DNA of 64,000 nucleotides from Heloderma charlesbogerti (GCA_026122225.1 JANEZZ010001956.1:2482501-2546500); one strand, 5' to 3'. Positions 21,495-32,699 are shown, counted from the stretch's first letter. Numbers and translations are program-made. Notes: generated by a model from the sequence alone, not told the origin.

Positions 21495-22140
21495 AAACTT
21501 AAACCATGTCCCCACTGAAGAACCCCAAAAGGTTTACAAAGTAGTCGTGGTTCCCCAAGAACACAGTTCAAAAACCACTGGTCTAGAGTGGGCAGGGCAG
21601 GGCAGGGGCAGGGAAACTTGCCTAGACATTTGGTTTCTTAAGGTTTATATTCCATCTGTTCGGGTCTTTAAAATTTGCCTGAAGTTGAAAATGCAATTAA
21701 GGGCTCTTAATATTGCAGTTCTAGTGACATCCTTGGCCATTGATCATTCTAGCCAAGACAAGGGTTGAGAAAGCCAACGCAAAAGCACATCATTCTCTGA
21801 CTCCAATAATCTGTCACCCAGGGAAATTCTTTGCCCAATATTCCGTCATGCAGATGGATCATAATTTGCCCAAGTTTCTTTAGGCAACTAACCCCCTTTT
21901 CCCTTTCTTTTTGGTGGTGGGGTAGAGCATATTAAAAAAAATGTGCTAAATTCACAAGCAAATGTATAACTTGTATCATTCTGTTCTTAATACTCCATTA
22001 ATATCCCACTCTTTGGCCAATGGTCCTCAAAGTCGCTAATGAGAATTAAAAACAGGAACACTGCAATATTTTTCAAAGTCATACAATTCAGCTAGAAGCC
22101 TGCAGTGCAGACAAAGAATTTTCAGGTACATTCAAAATTC
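21495..22140. other. Anonymous DNA
   Basis: No recognised feature. Confidence 0.4.
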
Positions 22141-22149
22141 TGCCCCGCT

Positions 22150-22173
22150 TCTGCTACTGCTGCTGCTGCTGCT
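22150..22173 (+). repeat. (CTG)n short tract
   Basis: About seven CTG/CTA units. Confidence 0.8.
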
Positions 22174-22369
22174 TGTTTTTGCCCTCTTAGGTTTGCCAGC
22201 TCATAATGCCTCAGTGAAAGCAGAACCCACAACTGACAGAAATTCCCCTATTAAGTTCTAAGGGTGCCATCCTCCCATTTAAATCACTTGCTTCCCCCCA
22301 AGTCTAGCTGATTGGTGGGGGTTCAATGTGAGGGGAGGGAAGGGAAGATGGAGGAAGGTGTGTATATGA

Positions 22370-22494
22370 GTATGTGTGTGTATACTCATACATATACATA
22401 TAATTCGTGAGGAGAGGGGTAGACATGTGTGTGTGTATGTATGTATATATATATATATATGTATATACATGTGTGTGTGTGTGTGTGTGTATTT
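22370..22494 (+). repeat. Compound TG/TATG/TA microsatellite
   Basis: Mixed GTGTGT, TATGTATG and TATATATA tracts ending in (GT)10. Confidence 0.9.
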
Positions 22495-22534
22495 GTGGGG
22501 GGAAGTGAGTGTATGTTTTTATTCTGCTGTCATT

Positions 22535-22678
22535 GTTCTATTTTTAATTGTTTTTAATTGTGCTTTAATGTATTTGCTTATTATTGTTTTTATCAAGTTT
22601 TATTAGTGATTGCAAGCCGCCTTGAGTGCCATTTTTGGTAGAAAGATGGGGTTCAAATCAATCAATAAAAGAGTGTGG
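22535..22678 (+). mobile_element. LINE 3' tail (L2/CR1-like)
   Basis: 'gcaagccgccttgagtgcca' then 'gtagaaagatggggttcaaa' and a TCAATCAATAAA tail. It is the plus-strand counterpart of the tail at 25921-25990. Confidence 0.65.
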
Positions 22679-22728
22679 GTGGGTGGGTGCGTGCATGCAT
22701 GTGCTTGTGGGGGGGGTACATGAGAACA

Positions 22729-23046
22729 GTGGGGCCGCGGTGGCTTAGTGGTTAAGACGCTGAACTGCAGACTGGAAGGTCGGCAGGTCAGCAGTTCGAG
22801 ACCCGAGTGCCATGACGGAGTGAGCTCCCGTCTTCAGTCCCAGCTTCTGCCAACCTAGCAGTTCGAAAGCAAGAAATTGCAAGTAGATAAATAGGTACCG
22901 CCTCGGCAGGAAAGGTAACAGCGTTCCGTGCCGGCCACATGACCACGGAAGCGTCTTCGGACAGCGCTGGCTCTTCGGCTTAGAAACGGGGATGAGCACC
23001 GCACCCTAGAGTCGGACACGACTGGTTGGGGACACCTTTACCTTTT
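22729..23046 (+). mobile_element. Sauria-type tRNA SINE, complete, with TSD
   Basis: A tRNA-derived head (GGGGCCGCGGTGGCTTAGTGG = box A region; AGCAGTTCGAGACCC = box B), a conserved body, and a 3' end AGAGTCGGACACGACT followed by a 'ctttaccttt' tail. The 3' end matches the BovB LINE 3' end in this window (25890-25910), consistent with BovB mobilisation. Perfect TSD TACATGAGAACA at 22717-22728 and 23047-23058. A second copy lies at 44494-44812. Such SINEs are known from squamates and support the assignment of the source. Confidence 0.92.
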
Positions 23047-23068
23047 TACATGAGAACAAGGGGGACAG

Positions 23069-23070
<2 letters not shown>

Positions 23071-23109
<39 letters not shown>
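23071..23109 (+). repeat. (TG)n microsatellite
   Basis: Nineteen uninterrupted TG units just after the Sauria SINE. Confidence 0.95.
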
Positions 23110-23113
<4 letters not shown>

Positions 23114-23565
23114 AGAGAAGGGGAGGCCCTGGCCACACCCACCACAGCTCAGAACCCACCCACTGCCACCTTTGGCCACACCCACCACCAGCAGGAGGTT
23201 CCGCCACCTGTTGCCAGATGTAGCACTCAAGGGGCAAAAGAAGTTGCCTGCCTCTGCCTAGATCTAGCAACCTGCTTCCCCCTTAACCCACAGTCACCAG
23301 TTTACCAGACCTGCCTGAGCTATGAACTTCCTTCCTGCCAATCCTGCAGAACCCTTTCTGTCCCTAGGGACTATGCAAAGTTTTGTCCCGTTCAGGCCCA
23401 GCTCCAGGTAGGGCACCTTCTGGCAGACATTTCAGTGGACTAGAGCCCAAGTAATGAGATCCATGACATGGCAGATGCACGCATGCACACACACAACCAG
23501 TGCTCAGGAAGGCTGGGAATGTAATCCAAAACATTACAAGGGCACAAGGTTGAGGATGGATGTTG
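23110..23565. other. Anonymous DNA with CCACACCC repeats
   Basis: 'ggccacacccaccac' occurs twice within 50 bp near 23132-23190. Nothing else recognised. Confidence 0.4.
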
Positions 23566-23569
23566 CAGC

Positions 23570-23697
23570 TAGACCAGTATCCCCTAACCTCGTGCTCTCC
23601 AGATGTCTTTGACTAAAACTCCCATCAGACCCCATTGGGGATGATGGGATTTGTAGTGCAATGCATCTTGAGGGTTCCAGGTTGGGGAAAGCTGAGC
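23570..23697. mobile_element. hAT-type MITE, degraded
   Basis: 'ccagtatcccctaacctcgt' at the left is answered by 'ggttccaggttggggaaagc' at the right. Interior 'ctaaaactcccatcagaccc' matches the family of 4524-4669. Confidence 0.6.
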
Positions 23698-23759
23698 TAA
23701 ACTGTCTTCTCCACACTTCTCTTGGCCAACTGAAAACTCTACTATGAGAAGGGTCCTGA

Positions 23760-23905
23760 CGACTTCCTATGTTTTAATATTCTTGTATTGTGATTTTATT
23801 AAGGTATTTTGATTTTACTTGTAAACTACCTTGGAAGGATTTGTATCCTTAAAGATGGGATAATGGGTACAAGATGGGTACAAACAAATAAACATAAATA
23901 TTATT
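23760..23905 (+). mobile_element. LINE 3' tail
   Basis: T-rich 3' UTR with 'gtaaactaccttggaaggat' and an AAATAAACATAAAT tail, tail-to-tail with the minus-strand LINE that follows. Confidence 0.5.
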
Positions 23906-23927
23906 TACTTATTTGCACCCCACCTGT

Positions 23928-25920
23928 TGGCTTAAATTGAAGAACGTAGGGAAAACCACTAAACCATTCAGGTATAACCTAAATCTTACCCCTTATGAAT
24001 ATACAGTGGAGGTGAGGAATAGATTTAAGGGATTAGATGAGGCTTTACAAGTAGCTGAGGAAAGAAGGGAAGTGAAAAGCAAGGGAGAAAGGGGAAAACA
24101 TATCCAACTGAATGCAGAGTTCCAGAGAATAGCAAGGAGAGACAAGAAGGCCTTCTTAAATGAACAATGCAAAAAAATTGAGGAAAACAATAGAATGGGA
24201 AAGACTAGAGATCTTTTCAAGAAAATCGGAGATATCAAGGGAACATTTTGTGCAAAGACAGGCATGATAAAGGACAAAGAAGGCAGGGACCTAACAGAAG
24301 CAGATGAGATTAAGAAGAGGTGGCAAGAATACACAGAAGAACTATACAGGAAAGATCTTAATGTCCCTGATAGCCATGATAGTGTGGTCACTGAACTTGA
24401 GCTGGCCATCCTAGAGAGTGAAGTCAAGTGGGCCTTAGGAAGCATTACTAACAACAAAGCTAGCGGAGATGACAGTCTTCCAGCTGAGCTATTTAAGATC
24501 CTAAAAGATGATGCTGTTTAAAGTGCTGCACTCAATATGCCAACAAATTTGGAACACTCAACAATGGCCACAAGACTGGAAAAGGTCAGTTTACATTCCA
24601 ATTCCAAAGAAGGGCAATGCCAAAGAGTGTTCAAACTACCGTACAATTGTGCTCATTTCACATGCCAGCAAGGTTACGCTCAAAATCCTACAAGCTAGGC
24701 TTCAGCAGTATGTGAACCGAGAACTACCAGAAGTACAAGCTGGATTTCGAAGAGGCAGAGGAACTAGAGATCAAATTGCCAACATTCGCTGGATCATGGA
24801 GAAAGCAAGAGAATTCCAGAAAAACGTCTATTTCTGCTTCATTGACTACGCGAAAGCCTTTGATTGTGTGGATCACAACAAACTGTGGCAAATACTGAAA
24901 GAGATGGGAGTACCAGACCACCTTACCTGTCTCCTGAGAAACCTGTACGAGGGTCAAGAAGCAACAGTAAGAACCAGACATGGAACAACCGATTGGTTCA
25001 AAATTGGGAAAGGAGTACGACAAGGCTGTATATTGTCGCCCTGCTTATTTAATTTATATGCAGAGTACATCATGAGAAATGCCGGGCTGGATGAATCACA
25101 GGTCAGAATTAAGATTGCCGGGAGAATTATCAACAACCTCAGATACGCAGACGATACCACCCTAATGGCAGAAAGCGAAGAGGATCTAAAGAGCCTCTTG
25201 TTCAGGGTGAGAGTGGAGAGTGCAAAAGCTGGTTTGAAACTCAACGTTAAAAAAACTAAGATCATGGCATCTGGCCCCATCACTTCCTGGCATATAGAAG
25301 GGGAAGAAATGGAAGCAGTGACAGATTTTATTTTCTTGGGCTCCAAGATCACCGCAGACGGTGACTGTAGCCATGAAATTAAAAGACGCTTGCTCCTTGA
25401 TAGGAAAGCTATGGCAAACCTAGACAGCATAATAAGAAGCAGAGATATCACCTTGCCAACAAAGGTTTGTATAATCAAAGCTATGGTTTTCCCAGTAGCA
25501 ACGTATGGCTGTGAGAGCTGGACTATAAGGAAGGCTGAGCGCTGAAGAATCGATGCTTTCGAACTGTGGTGCTGGAGAAGACTCTTACAAGTCCCCTGGA
25601 CTGCAAGGAGGTCAAATCAGTCAATCCTAAAGGAAATCAACCCTGAGTGCTCATTGGAAGGACAGATACTGAAGCTGAGGCTCAAATATTTTGGCCACCT
25701 AATGTGAAGAGAAAAGTCACTGGAAAAGACCCTGATGCTGGGAAAGATTGAAGGCAAAAGGAGAAGGGGATGGCAGAGGATGAGATGGCTAGATAGCATC
25801 ACCGATGCAATAAATATGGACTTGAGCACACTCCAGGAGAGAGCGCAGGACAGGAAGGCCTAGCATGCTATGGTCCATGGGGTCACGAAGAGTCGGACAC
25901 GACTTAACGACTGAACAACA
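23928..25920 (+). mobile_element. BovB (RTE clade) LINE, 5'-truncated, with 11-bp TSD
   Basis: About 1,993 bp containing the distal part of the single BovB ORF and the BovB 3' end ('gtccatggggtcacgaagag', 'gtcggacacgact', then an ACAACAA tail). TSD ACCCCACCTGT at 23917-23927 and 25921-25931. The insertion split an older minus-strand LINE. BovB replicates by target-primed reverse transcription and is known to be patchily distributed and horizontally spread among squamates and ruminants. The 5' endonuclease region is missing, so the copy cannot move itself. Confidence 0.93.
23937..25899 (+). pseudogene. BovB ORF relic: linker and reverse transcriptase
   Basis: First segment up to 24519 (VGKTTKPFRYNLN... 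to ELFKILKDDAV) covers the end of the region before the RT. The joint FKGLDEALQVAEERRE appears shorter than usual for the family, suggesting an internal in-frame deletion. A 1-nt insertion of T near 24518-24520 shifts frame. The second segment, to 25545, carries RT motifs: GFRRGRGTRDQIANIRW, FIDYAKAFDCVDH, GVRQGCILSPCLFNLYAEYI and the catalytic YADD (LRYADDTTLMAESEED). In-frame TGA codons at 25543 and near 25705 and a TAG near 25860 interrupt the C-terminal part, which otherwise continues (RIDAFELWCWRRLL, MLGKIEGKRRRGW, MVHGVTKSRTRL). Confidence 0.92.
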
Positions 25921-26720
25921 ACCCCACCTGTCTACCACAAAAATGGCACTCAAGGTGGCTTAGAGAACCAGTTAAAATGGATTAAAACAATATATTAATA
26001 TGCAATAAAAACATAACAATTACAGAAAAAATATTATTAAAAACAGCACCCAAGCCATCAGACAACCCATCACTTACAAGCTAAAGTGGACTTAAATAAA
26101 ATGTACTTTGCCTGCATATGGACAACAGAGATGGAGCAAATCTAGCCTCCCTTGGGAGGGAGGAAGTTCCATAGCCTGGGAGCAGCCACTGAAAAGGCCC
26201 TCTTTTGGGTCACCACCAAACGTGTCTCTGAAGATGGCAATCTTGAAAGAAGGGCCTCTTCAGAGGATCTTAGGGACCAGGCAAGCTCATATGGGAGAAG
26301 ACGGCCTTTCAAGTAGCCTGGCCCCAAGCCACATAGGGCTTTATAGGTCATAACCAGCATTTTGAATTCTGCCCAGAAACAGACTGGTAGCCAATGAATA
26401 TGTTGTAACAAGGGAGTCATGTGCTCCCTGTAACTGACCCTGGTCAGCAGTCTGTCCACAGCATTCTGGACCAGCTGAAGTTTCTGAACAGTTTTTGAAG
26501 GCAGCCCCACATAAATCGCATTACAGTAGTCCAAATAGGATGTAACTGAGGCAGGTGTGACTATTATCGCTGTTGTTATTACAATATGCCAACTAAGGAT
26601 AACCATTTATCTTATGAAGTGGGCTCAGGCAGGTCCATGCAAATTTTTGCCACATTAAATGTTAGTCTTTAAGATAGGATGGCAATGTTCTGACCTGAAG
26701 CACACCGCATTAATCTCAAG

Positions 26721-27174
26721 TAGGGATGTCCATTGCTTCCAAAGCCGGCCTTTTTAGGGCCTGATGGATCCCTACTGTCCACATGGCTTGGCTTGCATTC
26801 ATGAACTGAACCACAGGCTTTCCCCAAAATCTGGGAACTATCCTTCCCCGTTAAATGGACATTTGTGCAAACCGCAGCTGCAAATTAAGCAAATTGCGGC
26901 TGCAGTGTGCACAAATTAAGCAAATTGCAGCCACAATTTGCGCAAATTATGGCCACAGTTTGTGCAAATTAAGCAAATTATGGCTGCCATTTGTGCAAAT
27001 ATCAATTTAAGAGGAAAACCCCCCCGCAAAAATCCGTCAGCTGGACCAACTCTATCTGCCTCAAGTTGAGTCAGCTTGTGGGTAAGCAAGCCAAAGTCTA
27101 GGGGGTTGAGCTGATAAAAGCTTGGCAAACTTCACACTTCCCCCTACCCCCGACTGATTCCTCCAACGTCCCTA
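26721..27174. mobile_element. Nonautonomous hAT element with short internal repeats
   Basis: TAGGGATGTCC at the left and TCCAACGTCCCTA at the right. Flanks ATCTCAAG and ATCTCGGC (5/8 identical) at 26713-26720 and 27175-27182. Positions 26865-27000 hold several degenerate repeats of 'ttgtgcaaattaagcaaatt' with 'gcggctgca' or 'tggctgcca' spacers. Confidence 0.65.
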
Positions 27175-27184
27175 ATCTCGGCAC

Positions 27185-28550
27185 AGTGGACTGGACCTAG
27201 GATCTATCATCTGTTGGTCGAAGGGCTCTGCTCGTGGAAGGTGTTTCTGCCTGATTTTCGTGGATCTTCTCCTCTGAATCACAGCTCCCCCTTCAGCAGC
27301 GTCCCCTGACTGGAAGGGGTGCTGTGGGCAGGGGGAGGAGGCGGGATGTCTGCTTCCACCAGCCCAGTTGCACATACCTAAATCTGGATCCAACCCACTA
27401 TCCCCGGAAACCTCACTGGCAGGCTACCAAAACAGGTGTTAGGTAGCAGCAGCATGGATAGGATTTAACTAAACTGATAGCCAAAAGACCTGGCATCTAG
27501 TAGCGCATATGGTTGTCCCGTCAGTATTAAACTGCTGAAAGCTTTTTTGCTTGCAGAATGAGGCATTAAATAGATTCAAAGAGACAAAGTTGTTGACTGG
27601 GATCAACAAACGTACAGGGATCTACGTTTATCTTAACAGTTAGGGGGCTTAATTCAATATCCATTTGTTAAAGAACTTGGAGATCCTTGCTATATTCAAC
27701 AGAATTCGTAACCAGGACTTTTAAAGGGTTTTATGGGAATAACATCCTGTCTTGCTGAAACATGCCACAAATTTCGAATCAGGTAGAAAAAAAATCTGGC
27801 TTCAGGTAAAGGAAACTTAGAAATTGGAAGCTGATAAAATGCAAATGGCAGTGACCTCTGGAAAAAGGAATTTGGATTGCTTAGGGCAAAGGTTTTCTTT
27901 CTGATCACATCAGTTCTAATAGCTGCATCATGGCTGTGCTACAGTTTGGGGGCACAAAACAGCTCAGAATTAGTCGCGGTGCAACGCAACTTTTATTCAC
28001 TTCTGTGGTTCTGGATGCAGTGTCTGGTACTTGTAGTAGTAACGATGTTAAGCATATTGGAGACATGGGAAACAAGGGCTGTAATTTGCAAATCTATGGT
28101 GAGCCCATATATGAGTGAATCACCTTAAAAAAACAAAAGAAAAAAAGCTTATACCCTGTAACCAAGTAAACAACCCTTAGATGCTTTAAGGCAGATTGGG
28201 ACACCAGGAGATACAAGTTTGGTCCTTTGGCCTGAGGTTTCCCACTCCCGATGTATAAGGTGCCTGGTTCAACACCAGGATCTGGTTCAAAGAATCTTCA
28301 ATGCCAGGGATGAGAAACTTCTAAAATCCTATTATTGTCAGGACTTGATACTGGGTCTCAAACTGGTGATAGACTCCTCCTCATGGTAGGGTCACCCATG
28401 CTGACCAGCCCATTTGTATTTTCAGAAGTTCCTGGTGACCTGCACTTTTCACTATTATCCTGTAAAACCTGGAAACATGTCTTTTAGCTTTGGGAGTTTA
28501 ACAATCCAATACCCAGTGTGAAGCCTTTTTGTGGTAATCTTGAAACAACT
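27185..28550. other. Anonymous DNA
   Basis: No exon, repeat or RNA gene recognised. SINE-like 'ggttcaacaccaggatctgg' near 28266 is too short to assign. Confidence 0.4.
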
Positions 28551-28554
28551 AATA

Positions 28555-28640
28555 TTTAATTTGTTTGTTTGTTTATTACATTTCTATACCACCCCATAGT
28601 CGAAGCTCTCTGGGTGGTTTACAAAAGTTTACAAAAAGAT
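28555..28640 (-). mobile_element. LINE 3' tail
   Basis: 'tttattacatttctatacca' then 'gtcgaagctctctgggtggt': reverse complement of the L2/CR1-like tail seen at 7640-7700. Confidence 0.6.
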
Positions 28641-28644
28641 TTTA

Positions 28645-29215
28645 CTGCTAACTACCAGTCTGTAATGCGTTTAGCAAATTTAAACAGCTTTGCTTTAAAA
28701 AGAGAAGAAGCTTTCTCTAGACACTACTAAAAAACCTAACAGTCACAGAAAGGAAATTAGAAATCCAACTGGACCAAATTTGTGCCAATATACTTACTGT
28801 CTAGGAGTCCCAATGGATCAATAAACATTAGGCCCACAGCATTCAAGGCATTACCCAACTGGCTGGATGTTGTGTCAAAAAAGAAAATTTACTTCCAGAT
28901 GCGTGTCAAGAAGAGGTCCTGAGAGAATGATAGTTTCATATTTTTTTGAGAGAATCTTCCTTTCTCAACCTACAGTGATTAACTTGGGGGCAAAAAAGTA
29001 AGAAGGAAATTTATCCCCATCCCCCTCAAATCTCAGTCTAGTCAACTGAGTCAAATCTAATGACTGAATAAAGCATAAGCAAGTATGAACAGATAAGTAA
29101 GTTCCTAAAACTGCCCTTGGATAGTTCCTGTACCAGGAATAAACCTATGTATCTTTTGGGAGTTTGCTTCGTGGCATCAACAGAAGTTGTTGCTTGGACT
29201 CAGTAAACACTTACC
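28645..29215. other. Anonymous DNA
   Basis: Nothing recognised. Confidence 0.4.
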
Positions 29216-29224
29216 CACCAAATC

Positions 29225-29300
29225 ACCCTTCCTCAGCCAGCATGGGAATGATGGGAGTTGCAGTCTAACACATCTGGAGGACACCAGGTTGGGCTGGGGG
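29225..29300. mobile_element. hAT-type MITE fragment
   Basis: 'cagccagcatgggaatgatg' 'ggagttgcagtctaacacat' and 'caccaggttggg' are one half of the common MITE family (compare 48641-48740). Confidence 0.5.
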
Positions 29301-29559
29301 TACACCACATCATATTTTCCATGAGTGTTTCAAAGCCTGGCTAGATCAGTTCATCCAGCACCTCATTTGTTCATCAACTCATTAGCCTTCACAATACCCC
29401 TGTGAGGTAGTAATAACTTATCCACAGGTAAATGGCTTGTTTTGCTGGCTCGTAACATCTGTAACATGCATCTGAAAACATCTGGAAGGAGGGGTGTGGG
29501 AAATTACAGAAGAAATTCTAATGAGTACCACTACTAGGGTTCAAGAGGCCTCTCATCAG

Positions 29560-30835
29560 AACCCTTGTTTGCAGAGTGACCAGTCTCAGCACGAAAGAGG
29601 AAATACATCACCAAAAAAGGTGCGCACACTTGCATAAAATTTCCATGTGCTGCTTTATATGTATAGATGCAGATTTAGTCATAATTACGGTAATGGAAAT
29701 GGAAATACAATCCATCTCACCATAGTGGGGAAGACAGTGACCACGTGACCTCTGTGCCTGCTACTCAGTCTCAGGGATGTGCAACACTGGGAATTCTGTT
29801 CTGTTTAACCCGATGGGATTCCACAGGGTTTCTGTTCTGTAAGCAACAGCGGACTGTAGCAGGGTTTTTTCCCCTGATTCCAGAAATGTTTTGTACGGGG
29901 GCGGGGGGTGCCTTTTGCACAATTAATAATTTGTGCAAATTGGATTATGGGGTGGGGGATCTTGAAATTTGCACAAATGGAGTCATAATTTTTAATGTTT
30001 TTTATGGGTGATCTTGCACAAGTGCACATGATCACAAGTCCGCCTGTCTACTACATAGCCCTGCAGCGGCATATTCCCCTCTTGTAAATATCCTTACCAG
30101 CCTAATCCTCTCCACACACTACTTCCTTTTGCCCAGCAGAGCCATATTCTCTGCGTATCAAAGAATTTGTCGATTTTTTCATCCTCCACGTAGGTGCTTC
30201 CAGATCAAAGTGGGGGCGGGATCACTGAAGGGAGGATGAAATTTACTTCTTTGACAAGGAGGAAATACTGTTCTGCTGGGCTAAATGAAGCAGTGTGTGG
30301 AGAAGATGAAACTGACAAAGGATATTTACAAGAGGGGAATATGCCTCTGCAGGGCTACCTAGTGGACAGGTGGACTTGCAATCATGCGCACTTGCACAAG
30401 ATCGCCATTTTAAAAAATAAATGAATAAATAAATAACCCATTTGTGCAAATTTCAAGAATCCCCCCAATCCAATTTGTGCAAACTGCCATCATTAAAAAA
30501 AAACAAAAAACACCACCCAGAATCTACGTATTGGATCAACTCGCTGCAGATCAAATCAACACCAGCAGGGGGAAATGGAACAAAATCCACCAGTGCCAAA
30601 CTTGACAAATCCATTGTGTTGTCACCCCCAAATGGAATTCTCATAATCTCTACTCTGTCTACTTTCCAGCTGCTAATTCCTGATGGGCAAAGTCAAGGTT
30701 TCTGCACCCCCTTCTTATGGTTCTTTATCTTTAACTTGGACCTGGCACCCCTACAAACAGAGGATGTGTTCAAATTGATGACTGAGAACCCGTCAAATAG
30801 AGGACTGCCCTCTGTAAAGTAGGATGCAAGGCCAC
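29560..30835 (-). mobile_element. Older hAT element (GGTGGCC family) split by another
   Basis: Left piece 29560-29771 ('agaggaaatacatcacc', 'aatccatctcaccatagtgg', 'gtgacctctgtgcctgctac') and right piece 30653-30835 ('ctgatgggcaaagtcaag', 'cttatggttctttatcttta', 'gactgccctctgtaaagtag') join into one copy of the family at 31930-32610 and 34690-35075. The split is caused by the element at 29772-30652. Confidence 0.6.
29772..30652. mobile_element. 881-bp foldback hAT-like element, near-palindromic
   Basis: Starts CAGGGATGTGCAAC and ends ATAATCTCTA. TSD CTCAGTCT / CTCTGTCT (29764-29771, 30653-30660; 7/8). The left half from about 29925 to 30185 is the imperfect reverse complement of about 30235-30485. 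For example 'atattcccctcttgtaaata' (30071-30090) pairs with 'tatttacaagaggggaatat' (30323-30342), and 'tttgtgcaaattgga' pairs with 'tccaatttgtgcaaa'. Noncoding. Confidence 0.8.
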
Positions 30836-30879
30836 CCAGCTTGTTTGCATTTGTGTTAATCTCATCTTCCCAACTCGGT

Positions 30880-31280
30880 ACATAGAAAGCTGCCATATAC
30901 TGGAGTCAAACTGCTGGTGCATCTTCTTAGCATTGTCTACTATGCTGACTAGCTGCGGCCATCCTGGGTGTCCAACAGGGGTCTTTTGCAGTTGGGTACT
31001 GAACCTGGGACTATTTGCATGCAAAGCATGTGGTCTGACTGCCAATGGAGGCTGGTGGCTCCGATTTTGGCGGGGCTGTGCTTCAATTCTGGGTTTCAGT
31101 CAGAACCAGCAAGAACTCCAAAGGAGCTATCCAGGGTGCTGAACCCATTTGGGGAAGAGGGATCAGCACCTTGGATAGCTCCTTTAGAGTTCTGGCTGGT
31201 TCTGACTGAAACCCAGAATGGATACACAGCCCAACCGAAATTGGAGCCACTGCTCCACTGCTGACTGCCTCTGAGCCCAC
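30880..31280 (-). mobile_element. tRNA-derived SINE, minus strand, split by a MITE
   Basis: 3' part 'catagaaagctgccatatac' near 30882, body 'cattgtctactatgctgact', then the head with 'ggtactgaacctgggact' (reversed box B) and 'catgcaaagcatgtggtct'. The tRNA-like head is interrupted at 31043 and the last bases resume after 31260. Confidence 0.65.
31043..31260. mobile_element. hAT-type MITE, CAGTGGAGGCTGG family, perfect TSD
   Basis: Ends CAATGGAGGCTGGTGGCTCC and GGAGCCACTGCTCCACTG, with perfect 8-bp TSD CTGACTGC (31035-31042, 31261-31268). Inner arms: 'ctgggtttcagtcagaacca' with 'tggttctgactgaaacccag'. Inserted in the SINE head above. Confidence 0.88.
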
Positions 31281-31289
31281 CCCCCTCCT

Positions 31290-31925
31290 CAAAGGCCAGG
31301 CTGAGATTGAACCTCCCCCACTTGTGGGAATCTGTAATGATTTTGAGCCTGTGAACATAAAACCAGAATAAGGACTGGCATAAAACCCAAGCTTAAACTG
31401 CAGTCAGACAGCCATTTGTATAGCAGTCTCTCAAGCCCTCCTCTGCTCCAAAAGCCACCATGTGACCTTACAGCACGTCCACACCATCAATTTTTAAGAA
31501 AGGGTTGACTAGGGCCCCCATAGAATGCCTCTAAATTATAAGCTATCACTACAGCGTCCAGCCAGTCTGGTGTAACGCTCTTAGCCAGGGGGAGGGGAGC
31601 AGGTTGAATGCGATTTCACGAGGCATCTGGGATCAGCAGTGGGCTTTTAAGAAGGCGAAGGATATCTAGAAAGAGTTGCAGTAAAAAACAAAACAAGCAG
31701 TCAAGTTAGCCGCATTTATCAAATAATACAAAACACAACGCCATAGCATAGAGGACACAGTCTAAGGCCTAGATTTCATTTCACACACTTCAGAGGAGGC
31801 AGTAAATAAAACCATCTGGGTAGTACCACCCCAGATCACAGAGTGGTACTGCATAACTGCACACTCAGCTCATACCCATTTTTAAAAATCCCCTGAGCTC
31901 AGAAAACTAGATGAGAAGGGTTCTA
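31290..31925. other. Anonymous DNA
   Basis: No feature recognised. Confidence 0.4.
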
Positions 31926-31929
31926 GCTA

Positions 31930-32610
31930 GGATGGCTAGGACATGCATCACAAAAAGAGGACACAAGCAGGCACAGATTTGTATAGAATCTGTTTATGGT
32001 AATTTATAGGTATGACAGAAATAGAATTAATCTCACCACAGTGGGGAAGACTGTGTCTGCACCTAGTCTGCTGTAAGGCGGCCACTTATGAATAACCCGA
32101 ACAAAGGATATGCATCCCCCCAAAAGAGGACAAAGTAGGACAGTGATTTGCATAAAATTTGCATATGCTAATTTGTACATATAGATGCAAATTTAGAAAT
32201 AATTTCAAAAGAAATATAATACTTACCCCCACGGTAGTGGAAAGTCTGTGACCAGGTGACCTGTGTGGCTGTCTGTTCAGTCTGCTGTCCAGGTGCTAAC
32301 TGTTGATGGGTAACAGTTCTTATGGTGCTTGATCTTTAAACTGGAACTGGACAGGACAGCCCTCCAAACAGAGGATGCCTTCAAAATAGAGGACATTCCT
32401 CAAGTGGCCCTTCAAATGGAGGACTGTCCTCTGTAAAAGAGGGCATATGTTCACCCTAGATCTTCTGTCCAGGTGTGAACTGTTGATGGGCAACTTCGAG
32501 GCTCTTTTGCTATCCTTTCTTAGGGTAGCATATCTTTATCTTTAAAGTGGACCACCTTGCAAATAAAGGATTGTCCTCTATAAAGTAGGACACATGGCCA
32601 CCCTAGTTCC
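31930..32610 (-). mobile_element. Two to three hAT elements of the GGTGGCC family, partly overlapping
   Basis: Repeated landmarks: 'aaaagaggacacaagcaggc' and 'aaaagaggacaaagtaggac', 'gtggggaagactgtgtctgc' and 'gtggaaagtctgtgaccagg', 'gaggactgtcctctgtaaaa' and 'ggattgtcctctataaagta', closing 'gacacatggccaccctag'. The arrangement suggests a rearranged or partly duplicated insertion. Confidence 0.5.
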
Positions 32611-32655
32611 AGCCTAACTTTCTTTCAGATGCACTACTTTTCTACCTGTAGGGAT

Positions 32656-32688
32656 TTCTTCTTCTTCTTCTTCTTCTTCTTCTTCTTC
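32656..32688 (+). repeat. (TTC)n microsatellite
   Basis: Eleven TTC units. Confidence 0.95.
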
Positions 32689-32699
32689 ATGTGGGACAT

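Larger units (their letters stand above)
23906..26606 (-). pseudogene. L2/CR1-like LINE split by a BovB insertion
   Basis: Pieces are 23906-23927 (the extreme 3' tail) and 25921-26606. The minus-strand frame 26606-26142 encodes a LINE C-terminal region beginning SYLDYCNAIYVGLPSK, followed by LQLVQNAVDRLLTR and YKALCGLGPGYLKGR, and ending PRLWNFLPPKGG. This is the same protein region as at 6846-7275 but from another subfamily. The 3' UTR carries 'aagccaccttgagtgcc' (reversed near 25950-25966). It is 5'-truncated and dead. Confidence 0.8.

Noticed and set aside
22735..22810. A genuine tRNA gene
   Set aside because: Boxes A and B are present, but the anticodon arm and acceptor stem do not form a tRNA and the sequence continues into the Sauria SINE body with TSDs.
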